A DNA stretch of 64,000 nt. Source: Styela clava (taxonomy: Eukaryota; Chordata; Ascidiacea; Stolidobranchia; Styelidae). The translations under genes were made by a program, and so were the position numbers. The stretch lies in NCBI RefSeq assembly GCF_964204865.1, contig NC_135250.1, positions 21,443,395 to 21,507,394 of the forward strand. Direction: 5' to 3'. The notes below the pieces were generated by a model, which searched no databases, was not told the origin of the DNA, and saw nothing but the letters and a program-made list of their open reading frames with translations. Positions 39,528 to 53,442 of this stretch are shown piece by piece (within the stretch, counting starts at the first letter, position 1; every line of letters starts with the position of its first letter).

Positions 39528-40009
39528 GAGTGTTCTAGAATATTCTCCAATATTTATGACTCGAGAACTATATTTAGTCTTGATGTTTTTATTTCCAAAA
39601 TTATTAGTTGATTTGTTACACATTCAAGAGACCACTTGCGAAATATTTAAACAGGACATACTAAAATTAACCGATAATTGTATAAGTCTTAAAATCCCTT
39701 GAAATATAAGGATAAATTTGAAAATATTATGTCATTAATGCACAAATGTCCAAATTTAAAATCTCAAAATATTGAAAATAATAATTGAAATGTCAATGTA
39801 ATACAAGTTAAAAACTGTTTGATGTAAATAAGCAATGATATAAGACTCAAAACAGCAAGATACGGTAACGATTAACTTATGTCACTTAAACTGCAATTGA
39901 AAGAATTATATACAATTAGTAAGACAATAAAATAGAAAAAGAAATAATGACATCAAGACTAAAAACAATTCTTTAAGTCATAAATATTGGAGAATATTCT
40001 AGAACATTC
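39528..40009. mobile_element. foldback element with long inverted ends
   Basis: The left arm TGTTCTAGAATATTCTCCAA continuing through ATTTATGACT and TTAGTCTTGATGT is mirrored at the right end, which finishes GAATATTCTAGAACA. The arms are about 65 bp and the interior is AT-rich and non-coding. No clear target duplication. Confidence 0.7.
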
Positions 40010-40084
40010 CATTATTTGAATAGTCGGGTATGGAATTATTAAGCCAATTTTTTTCAGAATATTAAAAGGTGTTAAACATACTGA

Positions 40085-40465
40085 CATACGGTAACGGTAC
40101 CGGTAGTAGTTACGGTACCGTAACTGACCGACTCTGATGACCGCATGCAGGCATGGTCGTATTGCAGTATTGTCAGTACCGGTACGGTAACGGTACAGGT
40201 ATCATTGTCAAATGTCAGCCAGGCCGTACCGCCATAATACTGTAATACATGTAATAAAATAACAAAACTTCACTTTCTTGAAGAAATACCGGTACCAGGA
40301 CGGTACGGGTAGACTATTCCATCTCGCAATTGAGACTTGCGTACCGGTACCGGTATTGCTAACAAACGCATGTCGCACTCAAGCCTGCGTGGGCCAAAAC
40401 GTCAGTGAGCCACTGATAATGATATGTCAGTATGTGCCAGTACCGGTACCGGTACCGGTACCTAT
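40085..40465. repeat. GGTACC-rich simple repeat cluster
   Basis: Repeated GGTACCGGTACCG-type motifs occur across about 380 bp, with the longest run at about 40438-40462. The overlapping + strand frame ending in VPVPVPVP is a translation of the repeat, not a gene. Confidence 0.75.
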
Positions 40466-41135
40466 TTAACTTGAATCAATATGCAGATAATGATGCTGAA
40501 TGAGGACAAGCACCTCATTCGAGGCCATCGTAGTTTCAGTGCAGTAACGTTACCGGTAACTATATCAAATTAGCATGTTTACTAGTCTAGCGAACAAAGC
40601 CTAAACAAACAAACAAATGAACAACCAAACTGATGAACAACTTCGTGTCCAACAAGTTCAGAAGTAACAAACTTGTAGGAAACCAACTGCCGGATTCTGG
40701 AAGATTCCGACGTTTCGTCGATCTTGACTCCAAATTATTTCTCATTTTTCGATTACATTCACTGCGCGTGTTTTCGGTCTAATATGTCTGCGTGTGGAAT
40801 TAGCTCAACATTCAAAATATCGTCATTTATTGATTCCACACCCAAGCGTTCACGCCCGAATTATCTTCCGTGTAGTTTTTTTTTTATTTCCTTCAATCAA
40901 TGTGTTGTTTGAGGTAAGTGAGCACGTGCTTCACCATTTCCTAAGTTTTCTCAGATTTTGCCTACTTTACTGATTTTCCTGTATTGATTTTTTGTTGAAA
41001 CGGAAAATTAAAATAAACTTACTTACCATGTAGCAGAAACTGATGCCGAAACAATTTATTATTTGCGATAGATATACAGCAGAGGGACAACTTCGCTTTA
41101 AACAACTTTTGAAATAATAAAAAGTTTTAGCTCCA
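40466..41135. other. intergenic, no gene seen
   Basis: Nothing recognised apart from short frames. Confidence 0.3.
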
Positions 41136-41637
41136 ATGGACCTTTCCCCGAGCATCGACCTCCTTGTTTACTTCGTGACATTGGCAAATCAACAAATTGC
41201 AAAAAGTGACGTAACAACGCTCCCTTTTCGCATCCGCTCAGACACTTTTCTCACTCAGACAGATTTTCAAGCGTGGTCGTAAACATTACCTCGTTTTCGC
41301 ATTTTTGAACTCTATTCGTTAGTTTTCAGTTGTGTTTTGGAAACTTAAATGTAAATCAGATAATTCAATGGTCACCCTGTCTTCCTAGGAATTTTAATTT
41401 AATTGCAGTAATAAAAATTAATGTAGAAATAGCTGTGATAGACTAAGCTAAAATTCTTTAACGGTACATTTAGAAAACAGATTGTTGTATGCGATGAATC
41501 ATAATGATGGTTTGAAACACATACCCCATTTCACAGGCGCCAACACGCAAAAGCACTCTTAAAATAGCCCCGAAATTTTTGCAAGGATAAAGTATAGGAA
41601 TAATATTTCGGGGGTCAAAGGTCGGGGAAAGGTCCAT
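41136..41637. mobile_element. full-length foldback element of the GGACCTTTCCCCG family
   Basis: The termini ATGGACCTTTCCCCGA and TCGGGGAAAGGTCCAT are perfect inverses. Interior segments (TTGTTTACTTCGTGACATTGG, CTCAGACAGATTTTCA) recur at 15.4, 47.6 and 55.5 kb. About 500 bp, no coding capacity. Confidence 0.82.
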
Positions 41638-41680
41638 AAGCTTCTTCGTTTTTAATCCAAAAAAATAATAATGGTTAGAT

Positions 41681-41900
41681 CAGGGGTGGGCAACTTTTTT
41701 TTGTTTGCGTGTCCAAATCGGCTAAATTCAATGACAAAACTCTTCCCTGTGCAAACCGAAATTTGTGTGAACACACTACTGACATTTGAAGCTACTTTCA
41801 AAGAAAAACATGCTCATTCATAAACTTTTTACAAGTATTTAGATTACTACTTATAAAGTATATATATATTACTTAAAATGACTGTTGTATTCGTTAAATA
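41681..41900 (+). mobile_element. orphan hAT-type left end
   Basis: CAGGGGTGGGCAACTTTTTT is a typical hAT terminus with the octamer GGTTAGAT before it. I could not find the matching right end nearby, so the right boundary is a guess. The ending at 47342 is of the same style but its flank does not match. Confidence 0.35.
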
Positions 41901-42652
41901 GGTTAAAACAAGAAAAGCAGACTTGCGGCGTAGGTACCGCCTTCCTTATATCTCGAATAAACATTGCTCTTAAATTCTAATGACTTCGGCGTGAGTACTA
42001 ACTTGCCAATAATGCGATGCGAGTGAAAAGCAGAGCAAAAATTTTTGGTGGTTAGGCGGGTGTGTCAAAAAGTTGTTGCTCCTTCTCTTTTCTCTTTGCT
42101 CCTTGCAAAAATCTGTGTGTTTCAAAGATGTAAACCAGGCTTTGCATGAACGGATTCTTCAATTTTGCTTTACAATTACTGTGACATTCTAGCCGCAAGC
42201 TTCAGGATTTGTCTGCCTTCATGGACCTGGTATTTAGGTTATATTTGTACTCCAAAACGTACTAATTATTTCATCCCACTTTACCTACTCAAGGAATACT
42301 CTAAAAGGGGCGTGCAACTGTTTATCGCAATGGGCTAAAACGTATCAATTAGTGACAGATTTTAGATTATAGCACCTCGAAGATAAGTTTCCAAGTGCTC
42401 ATCTGTAAGCTGGTACATAAATTTCTCCTTGTTCAGGGTCATTTTTTATTGTCCTGCTCGCAGCAGTACGCGATGCCGAAATAGAGATTATTTTATGACA
42501 TGATTTTTAATCGTGTTATGCCTATACACACATAACCCCTGTAAAAATATGCAACAAATCATTTCCAAGGTAGGCTCGTTTGTGCTCAACGGTTGCTTGT
42601 AATTGCAGATATATTTGTCAGGGATACAGGGGAAAGTGTTACAGCATAAAAC
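41901..42652. other. region downstream of NAT-A
   Basis: No feature recognised. On the minus strand AATAAG follows the NAT-A stop within a few bases and could be a weak polyadenylation signal. Confidence 0.3.
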
Positions 42653-44929
42653 TTATTCAACACATGGTATATTGAGTTCAAAATCCAGATTAATTCCAAA
42701 TTCTTTTCGTAGAATGTCATACATTTCTTCTACGGAGCATTTCTGAAATCTCTCTAATTTCAATATGTCGGGGTCAATATACTTCTTTTCGTAATACAAA
42801 TTTTTGACGAAAAACTTTCTTTTTTCTACGCTTTGAAGAACGACGATTGGCGTTGCTTTCAAAAACTCATTTTCGTCTTGAGCAAAGTCATGCCCCACTT
42901 TGCAATCTTCGAAGGTGCAAGGAACTTTTCCCACTCCGAATACAATGTTCCAGGGAATGTCTTTGTAGCCCGTTTCATCAATTTTTGCCAAATGTTCCTC
43001 GGTTTTGCTGTTAAACCTAGGTTGATCTTTTGTTTAAAGCAGAAAAGAGAAAATAATTGGTAATTTTTTATTATTAATAAAATATGGTTCGTCTTATCGG
43101 GCATTGGCAACCTAAAGAGGTAGTGAATACTATGTAATGCTTGGATGTATGAAATTGACAAAAATGATTGAAATATATAACGAAAAATTGCTATGTGTGA
43201 TACAGAAACAGGCTTTTACTTTTTTTACATTTCCGAGGGAGAGGGGTCCGGCCCCCAAAACCACCCCCTGGTTACGCATCCTGTCTAAAATGAATTTTAC
43301 TTCAAAATAGGATTTAGGAATATTTTAATGTCACATAAAGCTGTAATTTCAATTCCAGCTGACAAATTTATCGTAATTTTTATTCTGATTCAGGCTCTGT
43401 GTCAAACGCACCTTCGGTTTTCAAGTATGTTTGTTTCTTCTTCTCTACAATATACATGTCTTGATTTTCACCCAAGCGATAAATTCCATTTGGTTGAGAT
43501 TGTTCAACTCCCATTTTGAAATTAAGCGGGAGAACGAATGATGATCCACCCCACCCGACATCTGTCAAATATTTTTCTTCACTATTCCAAGACACCTAAA
43601 TATATTGTAGCAAGTACATAAGGATAGTTACTGTGTATTTTAATATTTTCACCACTTATTGTTAGTAGTGCATGTTATTTGCCTGAAACAAGGTCGTTGT
43701 CCCAATTCATTTCCTTTATGATATATTTCTCTCACTCAGTGTAGCTTGTCTTTGCCGTTCTTTGTTAGTTAGAAATTTGGTTTCATCACATATACTTGCT
43801 TTAAGGTTTCAAGTGTAATTCGTTATTTGGATCAATTCGATTGTGCAACCTTACAATATAACAATTGGCATTCAATACATTGTGTGCTTTTCGACCTCTG
43901 AAGGAGTCAAGATCGGAGTTACACTCTGTTAACGTGTGTTCAATAACACGGGAGTGTGGACACGCAGATAGGGTCGAATCTTTGTTGCCCTATAATATAG
44001 TCTTATAATCTAAAGTCAAACGGATATGGAGAGCTAATCCAGTCTATGACTCTATGTAACAATACTCGAACGTACAGTGCACAAAAAAATGGTTGTTATA
44101 GCTAAGATAATAGTCACTAGTCTATCGCGTAGGTCGTAGAGTACCATGCAAAATATATCTATATCAGCCTACGATAATGGGATCGCAAAGATAAAAAGCT
44201 ATTGTTAAAGGACGGAATTAAGTGAAAAAAATATTACACCAATTGGAGAATAACAGCAGTCCAAGTTAATTGGAGCAGTTGCTATAGCAACGCCACTGAA
44301 CACCAAGAATAGATTGCCCTCAGAACAAAAGTTAAATTACATATTGTATTTGGCCTCGGGGATGTAACTTTTGAAAGATACAGTAAATGAGTCTCGTTAC
44401 TCGAAAAGAAAAATATTGACTTGCATAGGAAAGAATGATATCGCATATATGACCCCGATTATGAGTATTTCTGTTTCCGATCAGATATAATTTGCACCTA
44501 AGTAGATTACTTCACGAAGAAAACATGAAACATCCACTCATTTCCAACCAATGAAAGCAAAACGCATAACTGGATAATGAAAAAAAAACATCTTACCAGC
44601 AATACCAGGTGATCACTGATGGATTGAAACTGATTGTCTTTTGAAATGTATGTATATCCCTTAAGCAATTCAACTTTATATCCAAGTAATTTCAGAGCCC
44701 ACTGCAGAAGCCCATTCAATTCATAACAAAATCCTCCTCTTTTCTTCTCTACAATATTTTGATATATTGTTGGCAAATCCCAGATCTTCCGTTTACCTCC
44801 AAACATGTCCAAAGTTTCAAACGGGATATTTGATACAGAGCCCATGCAGATGTCTTTTAACAGCTCTAGCGAAGGTTGACGACTTGAGTTTTTCAAATTT
44901 ATTCTTCCGAAATACCTTTCTAAATCCAT
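42653..44929 (-). CDS. NAT: arylamine N-acetyltransferase (NAT-A), three exons, intact
   Basis: Cytosolic enzyme that moves acetyl from acetyl-CoA to arylamines or related acceptors. Exons on the minus strand: 44929-44597, 43595-43412, 43026-42653. The donors are GTAAGA and GTGCGT and the acceptors TTTAG and AAAAG; phases 0 and 1 agree, giving 296 residues, a normal NAT length. The catalytic triad is complete: Cys68 in RGGFCYELN, His107 in SDHLVLL and Asp123 in TDVGWGG. The C-terminal exon has the family's FxxxNxYYEKKY-like block (KFFVKNLYYEKKY). I chose the start MDLERYF because NATs start there; an upstream in-frame ATG at 44947 would add six residues. Four related NAT-derived pieces lie on the opposite strand between 53 and 62 kb; of these loci this is the only one with an intact active site. 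The physiological substrate cannot be told. Confidence 0.93.
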
Positions 44930-44947
44930 GATTGTGAAGTCTACCAT

Positions 44948-46226
44948 TGTAGGCTACTATGTAGGTTTTTCTATGTCGTCACCGCATGCTAACACCGCTA
45001 CCAACAATCATCGCGCTTCCTGGCCTTCTGATCGATCGCGTTTTGTTTACTGAATAAATGTTTACTTAGTGGAAAGGCATTACTGTTACAAGAGAGTGAT
45101 CTCGTACTATACCCTGATCCACTATTAAAGTCTTATTGGACACGTTTAGTGGCCATAACGATCGTTTCAAGATTTTGTTGTTATTGTTATTTTCTTTCGT
45201 CATTATCATTAAAAAATCGCTTTTCTCTTCGAATACTGGACCAATTGCTTTGGAATTTCCAGTGGTTCAAGATTGATTTTTTTGCCAGAAGGCTATTACT
45301 TTCATTTATTCCTGAATTTTCTATGAATCTTATGAGATCTAATATTTCATTCAAAATTGCGCTGTATTAATTTTTAATTATGGGAACACGGTTTTTAATC
45401 CGCCAATCGTGACGGCTGACTTTGAATATTCTTGCGACTGAAAACCCGGAACTTTTTGAGTGTACGGTACCGGTAACGTCGAAGGTAAACCCTGCTTCGC
45501 TCTAGTCCACGTGTCCATGTATTTGAGCGTTGCTCTCTTGTTTTTACAAACCAATGAAAATTGCAGATGTATGCGATATTGGATTGGTAATGACGAATGC
45601 TTAGAACATTAAACGCCCTCGACAGGATACACACCGCTAGATCGTATCTCGTGATTAATCTTTAAGCATTGTCCATATCTCTCTTGTAACTTTGACGTCG
45701 TCGTGATGCGCAAGTTTCCTTCGAGAAATTTTCCACGCTATTGAGTCAGAGCGAAAGATACACGCCGCGAGATCTTATCTCGTTACTTATAATTACTCCT
45801 TAAAGTTTAAGCAATGTCCATATTCCTCAATCAGGTTCGGGGTTGCAGAATTCCTCACCAAAATATCGCTAGGCTGTGTTTGAATAGCCGTCGCAACCTG
45901 GGTTAGCGCCGTTGTATTTGACACAAACTATAGGATTGGTAAATAGGCTATTGGCTGGAAACTAATCGAAACAATCCAGTTCAGATTTGCAGAATTCTTC
46001 ATAAAAGTATTTCCTCGAGCAGTATTTCGACGACGACATGGGGAGTTGGCTATTGTTTCCTACATTTTTGATATTGGCTGAAAACTAATCAAAACAATCC
46101 AGTTCGGGTTTGCAGAATTTTTCGAATCGAAAACGCAGTTTCTGTTTTGGGGGATCCCCTAACTTTCGATCGATAAGTCTTCGGTCTCTTACTGATATTC
46201 TCGTTTGTCATTTATCGAGCGAAAAC
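44948..46226. other. NAT-A upstream region with local direct repeats
   Basis: It contains the NAT-A promoter, without a recognisable TATA box. At 45630-46130 several phrases recur as diverged direct repeats: GATACAC-CCGC-AGATC, TTTAAGCA-TGTCCATAT, and AACAATCCAGTTC followed by TTTGCAGAATT. Confidence 0.45.
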
Positions 46227-46580
46227 CAGGGGCGTAGCCAGGGGGAGGGGGAGGGGTCGAACCGCCGCCCTTATTTGATACCCTTATTCCTGGCAAATCC
46301 TAACATATTTAGTTTCGCTTTCTAAAATCATTCTGTATCACACATAGCAATTTTTAGAACATCAGTTCTCTTAGAAACTCGCGTTTTGCGGCCTCCGGCC
46401 AGACCACCTGTTGCTGTCAAACTTGGCAATTACAAATTTCGGCGCTCCGAAAGTATTCGTACCAGGATGACGCACAACCTGAACCCTAACCTGGCACACA
46501 TACTATTTTCAGGTTGTGCAACATTCCGTACACACCTAAATTTCAGAACCCCCCTTTGAAAATTCTTGGCTACGCCCCTG
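46227..46580. mobile_element. hAT MITE of the GGGGCGTAGCCAGG family
   Basis: The left end CAGGGGCGTAGCCAGG and the right end CTTGGCTACGCCCCTG are inverted repeats with one mismatch in 16. The flanking octamers GCGAAAAC and GCAAAAAC match at 7 of 8. It is 354 bp with no coding capacity. Ends of related elements occur at 16.3/17.66 kb and 30.67/31.96 kb. Confidence 0.85.
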
Positions 46581-47269
46581 GCAAAAACCAACAAAAAACT
46601 CACTAAAACGTGCAAAAATCGTAATATATCTACATTTAGTTTAAAATTTCCAATTCTTCATAACGGAGAAAGTGTCATAAGGAGAAAACGCCGTTTTAGA
46701 TTGTCACCGACACAACTTGCAGACATATTAGGCAAGCATTGTAGTATTTTCCCTCCCATATTCAGTCAAAAATCTGTTCGATCTGGTCAGCTTTTTTTCA
46801 AACTCATATATATTTACGAAATAACTTGCAAAGAACTCCAGAATGATTGATCACCGAATTTTACCAAATTTGAGATACAGGAGGGTAATTACTAAATTTT
46901 CTGACTTATATAGGCAGCCTTTTTTGTAATACTGTTTAGGCTGCTTGCCAAAAAACACCCGGCAGGAATTATATTGTTTGGCCATAACATTGATATTTAG
47001 TTATCAGGCATAGCCGACCTAGGCTAATAAATTCCTCATTCGATTTTTAATTTTCTATGGGGACTATTTTGTTAACATATATTCTCGATCAAAAAGATAG
47101 AAATCCAGTTAACAATTTAGATTAATTGGCTTGCCAAGCATATTGTTCAACTTCGCCAGTTGCGTCAATTCAGTGACACTAGTGATGTAACGATATGTTA
47201 AATGATTTTTTTTCTGGTTATTTTTATGACAAAACAACACCAAATGCGATTTATGTTTACCCCTCCGCA

Positions 47270-47342
47270 AATGCGACGCGGGCCACAGATAATGAAGCGG
47301 CGGGCCACATGTGGCCCGCGGGCCTGGGTTTGGACTACCCTG
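47270..47342. mobile_element. orphan hAT-type right end
   Basis: GCGGGCCACATGTGGCCCGC followed by GGGCCTGGGTTTGGACTACCCTG has the GC-rich hairpin and CCCTG terminus of hAT elements. The left end was not identified. Confidence 0.4.
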
Positions 47343-47570
47343 ATCTATATCTTATTACCTTATCATTAACATCACTACTATATCGTATTGAAGCGTTAGT
47401 TAAATGTCAGATTATATTTGATACATGACCTCTCATACATGTAACTGCGTTATAACTTAGAACAAAATAGCCAACGTCGTGAAGTATCTTTTTCAACTCT
47501 CTTGAAATTAATTAAACGCAACGACGGTTCTTCTATAATCACGTACGAAAGAATTGTGACATCGTAGAGC

Positions 47571-47745
47571 AAGGGACATTTCTCCGAGCATGGAATTACT
47601 CGTTTGCTTATTACCATAACATTGGCTAATACGAAAGATGTCAGCAGCGACGTAACAGTTACATTTCTAGCGCGCCCAAACGCATTTTTCACCCAGACAG
47701 ATTTTCAGACATAGTTGTAAAAATGGCTTGTTTCCCGCAATTATC
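47571..47745. mobile_element. partial GGACCTTTCCCCG-family copy
   Basis: GGGACATTTCTCCGAGCATG, then ATTACCATAACATTGGC, GACGTAACAGTTAC and ACCCAGACAGATTTTCAG follow the order seen at 41136-41637. The right terminus is not visible. Confidence 0.5.
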
Positions 47746-49005
47746 GTGGCTTCATGTCGAGTGCTTTTAATTTTCCACGAATCCGTATTCTTTTAAGTTT
47801 GCAACAGCTCGATCAGGATATTCGTGAAAAAACCTAATTCAAAATTTCATCGTCAAAATGTTTGCGCTTAAACTATGAATTGTAAAATGGCACACGGTTG
47901 AAACAGTCAAAAAATTAAAAGCAAGTTTCTAACGACAGCCTTGTGTAGCCCAGAGGGCATTTAAAATTATTGACTTTTTGGGATGAACTGTTTCCAAAAT
48001 TGAAGTCCAATTGCTGCAAAAAAATCCTTCACTCCAATAACTTCTGTTTCTTCGTAACATTTGATATTTTGTTAATCACCATTTTTATTTTTGATTCAGG
48101 TTCGATCTGAGAAGGTTTTATCTTTTTATATTGCTTAAATTAAGTATTAAAGTGGTAGCGTCGGAAGGTTTTCAACAGATTTCAGACAACGGTTAATCTT
48201 TGAAATTTGAAAACCGAATGAAAGCTCAACAAAAAGCATAACTAATTTTTCGTCTTTCAAGACATGACATAACTTTATATATAGCTTATTACCATACTTC
48301 GAAAATAATCATCTCTATATTTATAGCTATTTACATAATATATACGATTATTTACAGTGCATGCCGTGCACGATTGCAGAATGGTTTATTGTTATTACGA
48401 CTAGATATTTAATATAACGCTATTCGAAATGAGGCATTTTTCATTTAATAACAGTTAACTCGAGCTCATACACATATCTACATAAAGGTCGTTGCAATAT
48501 AATAGTCATATAAAAAGTTTTATTACTCCACATCTGAAATAAACGCACAATTGTAAACCAGATGGAGCACATTTGTACATAAGGTACAAATATACAGACG
48601 CTCATATAAAATTTCACGATCACCTCTGCGTGGTATAGAGGAGAACTAACAGCAAAATTTTATAAAAAAAATTCGTTATGGGAGGAAGGCGGGAGAAATT
48701 TTATTCGTATTTCCCGGGCGAAAAAACAGTGCAAAGAATATCATATCAAAATGTCGAATGATTGTTTTTGATGAGTGTACTCAAAAAATGATCTCATTTC
48801 ATTGCCAATGCTGAAAGTACCTGGGATTACCTGAATGAAGTATGGACAGGTAAAAACTTAAAGAGCTCTAGCTTAGACAAATGTGCATAACACAATTCTG
48901 TAACACCAGCTATTAAAAAATATATGTATTATAATTGAGAAATTTTATTTATTCTTTTTCAACCTTGTATTGTAGTTTATTACTTTTAGGAAATCCAGAT
49001 TAAAA
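47746..49005. other. upstream of CYP-A
   Basis: No exon recognised. A TTACTTTTAG at about 48981-48990 immediately before the CYP-A start region could be a 3' splice site for an upstream non-coding exon. Confidence 0.35.
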
Positions 49006-51560
<2,555 letters not shown>

Positions 51561-51961
51561 AACAAGAAATCTCTGTTCAGAAGATGAAATTTTCTAAAGA
51601 AGAATATAGGTTGATGTTTATCAAAGTTAACTTATATGACCATTTTCAATTTCGCGTAATTAAATTAAAGAAAAAACTCATATATATATATATATTGCAA
51701 GACCAGACGACAGACGATTTTAACTAGATCAATGGTTTCACACTTTATCGCCTATTTATTTTCAGTTTGACAATTAGTTTATGACTCTCAATGAAATCTT
51801 GGAACGATGTTCATTGAAAACACAATTTCATTGCAGTAATATGCTTATCCGATATGTAGCAATAGCAATCGAATTACATAGATAGTTTACTACGATTTTG
51901 TCATAGAAATCCTTTTAATCATAACATTAGTTATTTGCACAAGAGAGCACAATGCACAATG

Positions 51962-52783
51962 CGTCACGCTAATAACCGAATTGCGTAAGTCATTTTTGGC
52001 GATTTTGAGTTTTTTATAAAATAGGTATTTATGTAATGCTGCGCACCTGTCTGTTAACTCAGATTTTATTTTAAGAATTCCGAAACCCATAAAAATGGAG
52101 ATTTAGTATGACATGCACATTTGTACAATTGTTTCGTCATAATGAATTATCATTGTTACCGCAGGACTATTGTGACGTCACAAAGGCAAAATAACCTCGG
52201 CGAAGTATTTTCGAGTTTTTGCATCTCAGATTCTAACTTAGCGCGTATTAATTTAAATTTATACTACAGCATAGGAAGGCGTGCACTTGTGTTTTTCACT
52301 GTCCGAGTCCAATTCACCTTGGTTGGCTTTTATATTGGGTGCATTGCTGTTTTATTCTTTATATTTAATCTTAGTCTTATTTCGGTGGGTGTGCAGAACG
52401 TGTTATATTATTGAAATATATATTTTTAAACATAAAAAATAATGTAATTGAAACTGATTAGCTATTTTTGGGATTAGACATTGTAGATACTAAAAATTAC
52501 ATTTGTTTTTGGAATGTTTAGTTTTCAGGACTGGTTCATATACTAAAGTTGCAAAATTGCGTATGTCCCCAAGTCATAGACACATTTCTGCCTAGGTCAC
52601 AGTGTGTCATTATGACGTCACTTAACTGCGTCATACAAATTAACTTAAATCCGGCTAGGATCAAAAAAATGAACCATGGCAAATTATTGACTCTCAATGG
52701 CATAACAATATCATTAGAAAGTTTTTTACGTTTTTCTCAAAACTGCTGAAAATGACTTACGCAATTCGGTTATTAGCGTGACG
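51962..52783. mobile_element. foldback element with about 50-bp inverted ends
   Basis: The left end CGTCACGCTAATAACCGAAT is perfectly mirrored by ATTCGGTTATTAGCGTGACG at the right, and the match continues inward for about 50 bp. The 822-bp interior has no recognisable transposase. AATGC sits near both edges but does not make a clean target duplication. Confidence 0.78.
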
Positions 52784-53442
52784 AATGCTCAAATACGAGC
52801 ACATGGAAACGAAGACCAAAATGAATATAGCTTCGTTACACTTGATGATATTAGTTGCTTATAGATGGTTATAGGATTGTTGCTAGGGGACTACAGGTTA
52901 GTTAGTGTATTGATATATATTAAATGAGGATATATGCTGATGATTAATTTTTGATGACGTCATCACGCACACAAAAAAACGAATCCATTTAAGCACACAG
53001 AAATTTATTAAAGTAAGGAAACAAATGTGAAACAAATACAATCTCTAACCAATGACAATTTCAGAGAAATTGTTCTGATTTTCTTCACAACATGAAGGAA
53101 AAGAATAAAATAAATACAAAATACTCTACAAGAATCCCATGAATAGATGGATGGATTAACGCTTCATAGTAGCAATACACAGTTCGTGACAGGTTAATTT
53201 CTTTTTCTTCAACGGACCAGAAAAACGCCAGCAAAACTGAAAGTAGTCAGCTAGTTAGTCCATCCTATGCAATCGGCTCGGATATCAAGATGAAAACACA
53301 TTAATTAAGTAATCAATAAAACTCAATCACAATATTTTTTGGCATATTTATATGCGTCACTGACGTTAAACATGCGTATGTGTGGCTATTATTTCAGTAA
53401 ACAATAAGCCCATAGCAGCGAAGAGATTTGTTGTTCACAAGT
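52784..53442. other. NAT-B upstream region
   Basis: It probably contains the NAT-B promoter. CTATTATTTCAG (about 53387-53398) looks like a 3' splice site for a 5' untranslated intron, and the same feature appears before the chimera at 61.68 kb. Confidence 0.4.

Noticed and set aside
40278-40469. Open frame ending in a VP repeat
   Set aside because: It is the translation of the GGTACC simple repeat.
41681-47342. One 5.7-kb hAT element spanning NAT-A
   Set aside because: The two ends look alike in style, but the flanking octamers GGTTAGAT and ATCTATAT do not match, so they are treated as separate fragments.
52121-52414. 97-codon + strand frame
   Set aside because: It lies inside the inverted-repeat element at 51962-52783 and has no transposase or other motif.
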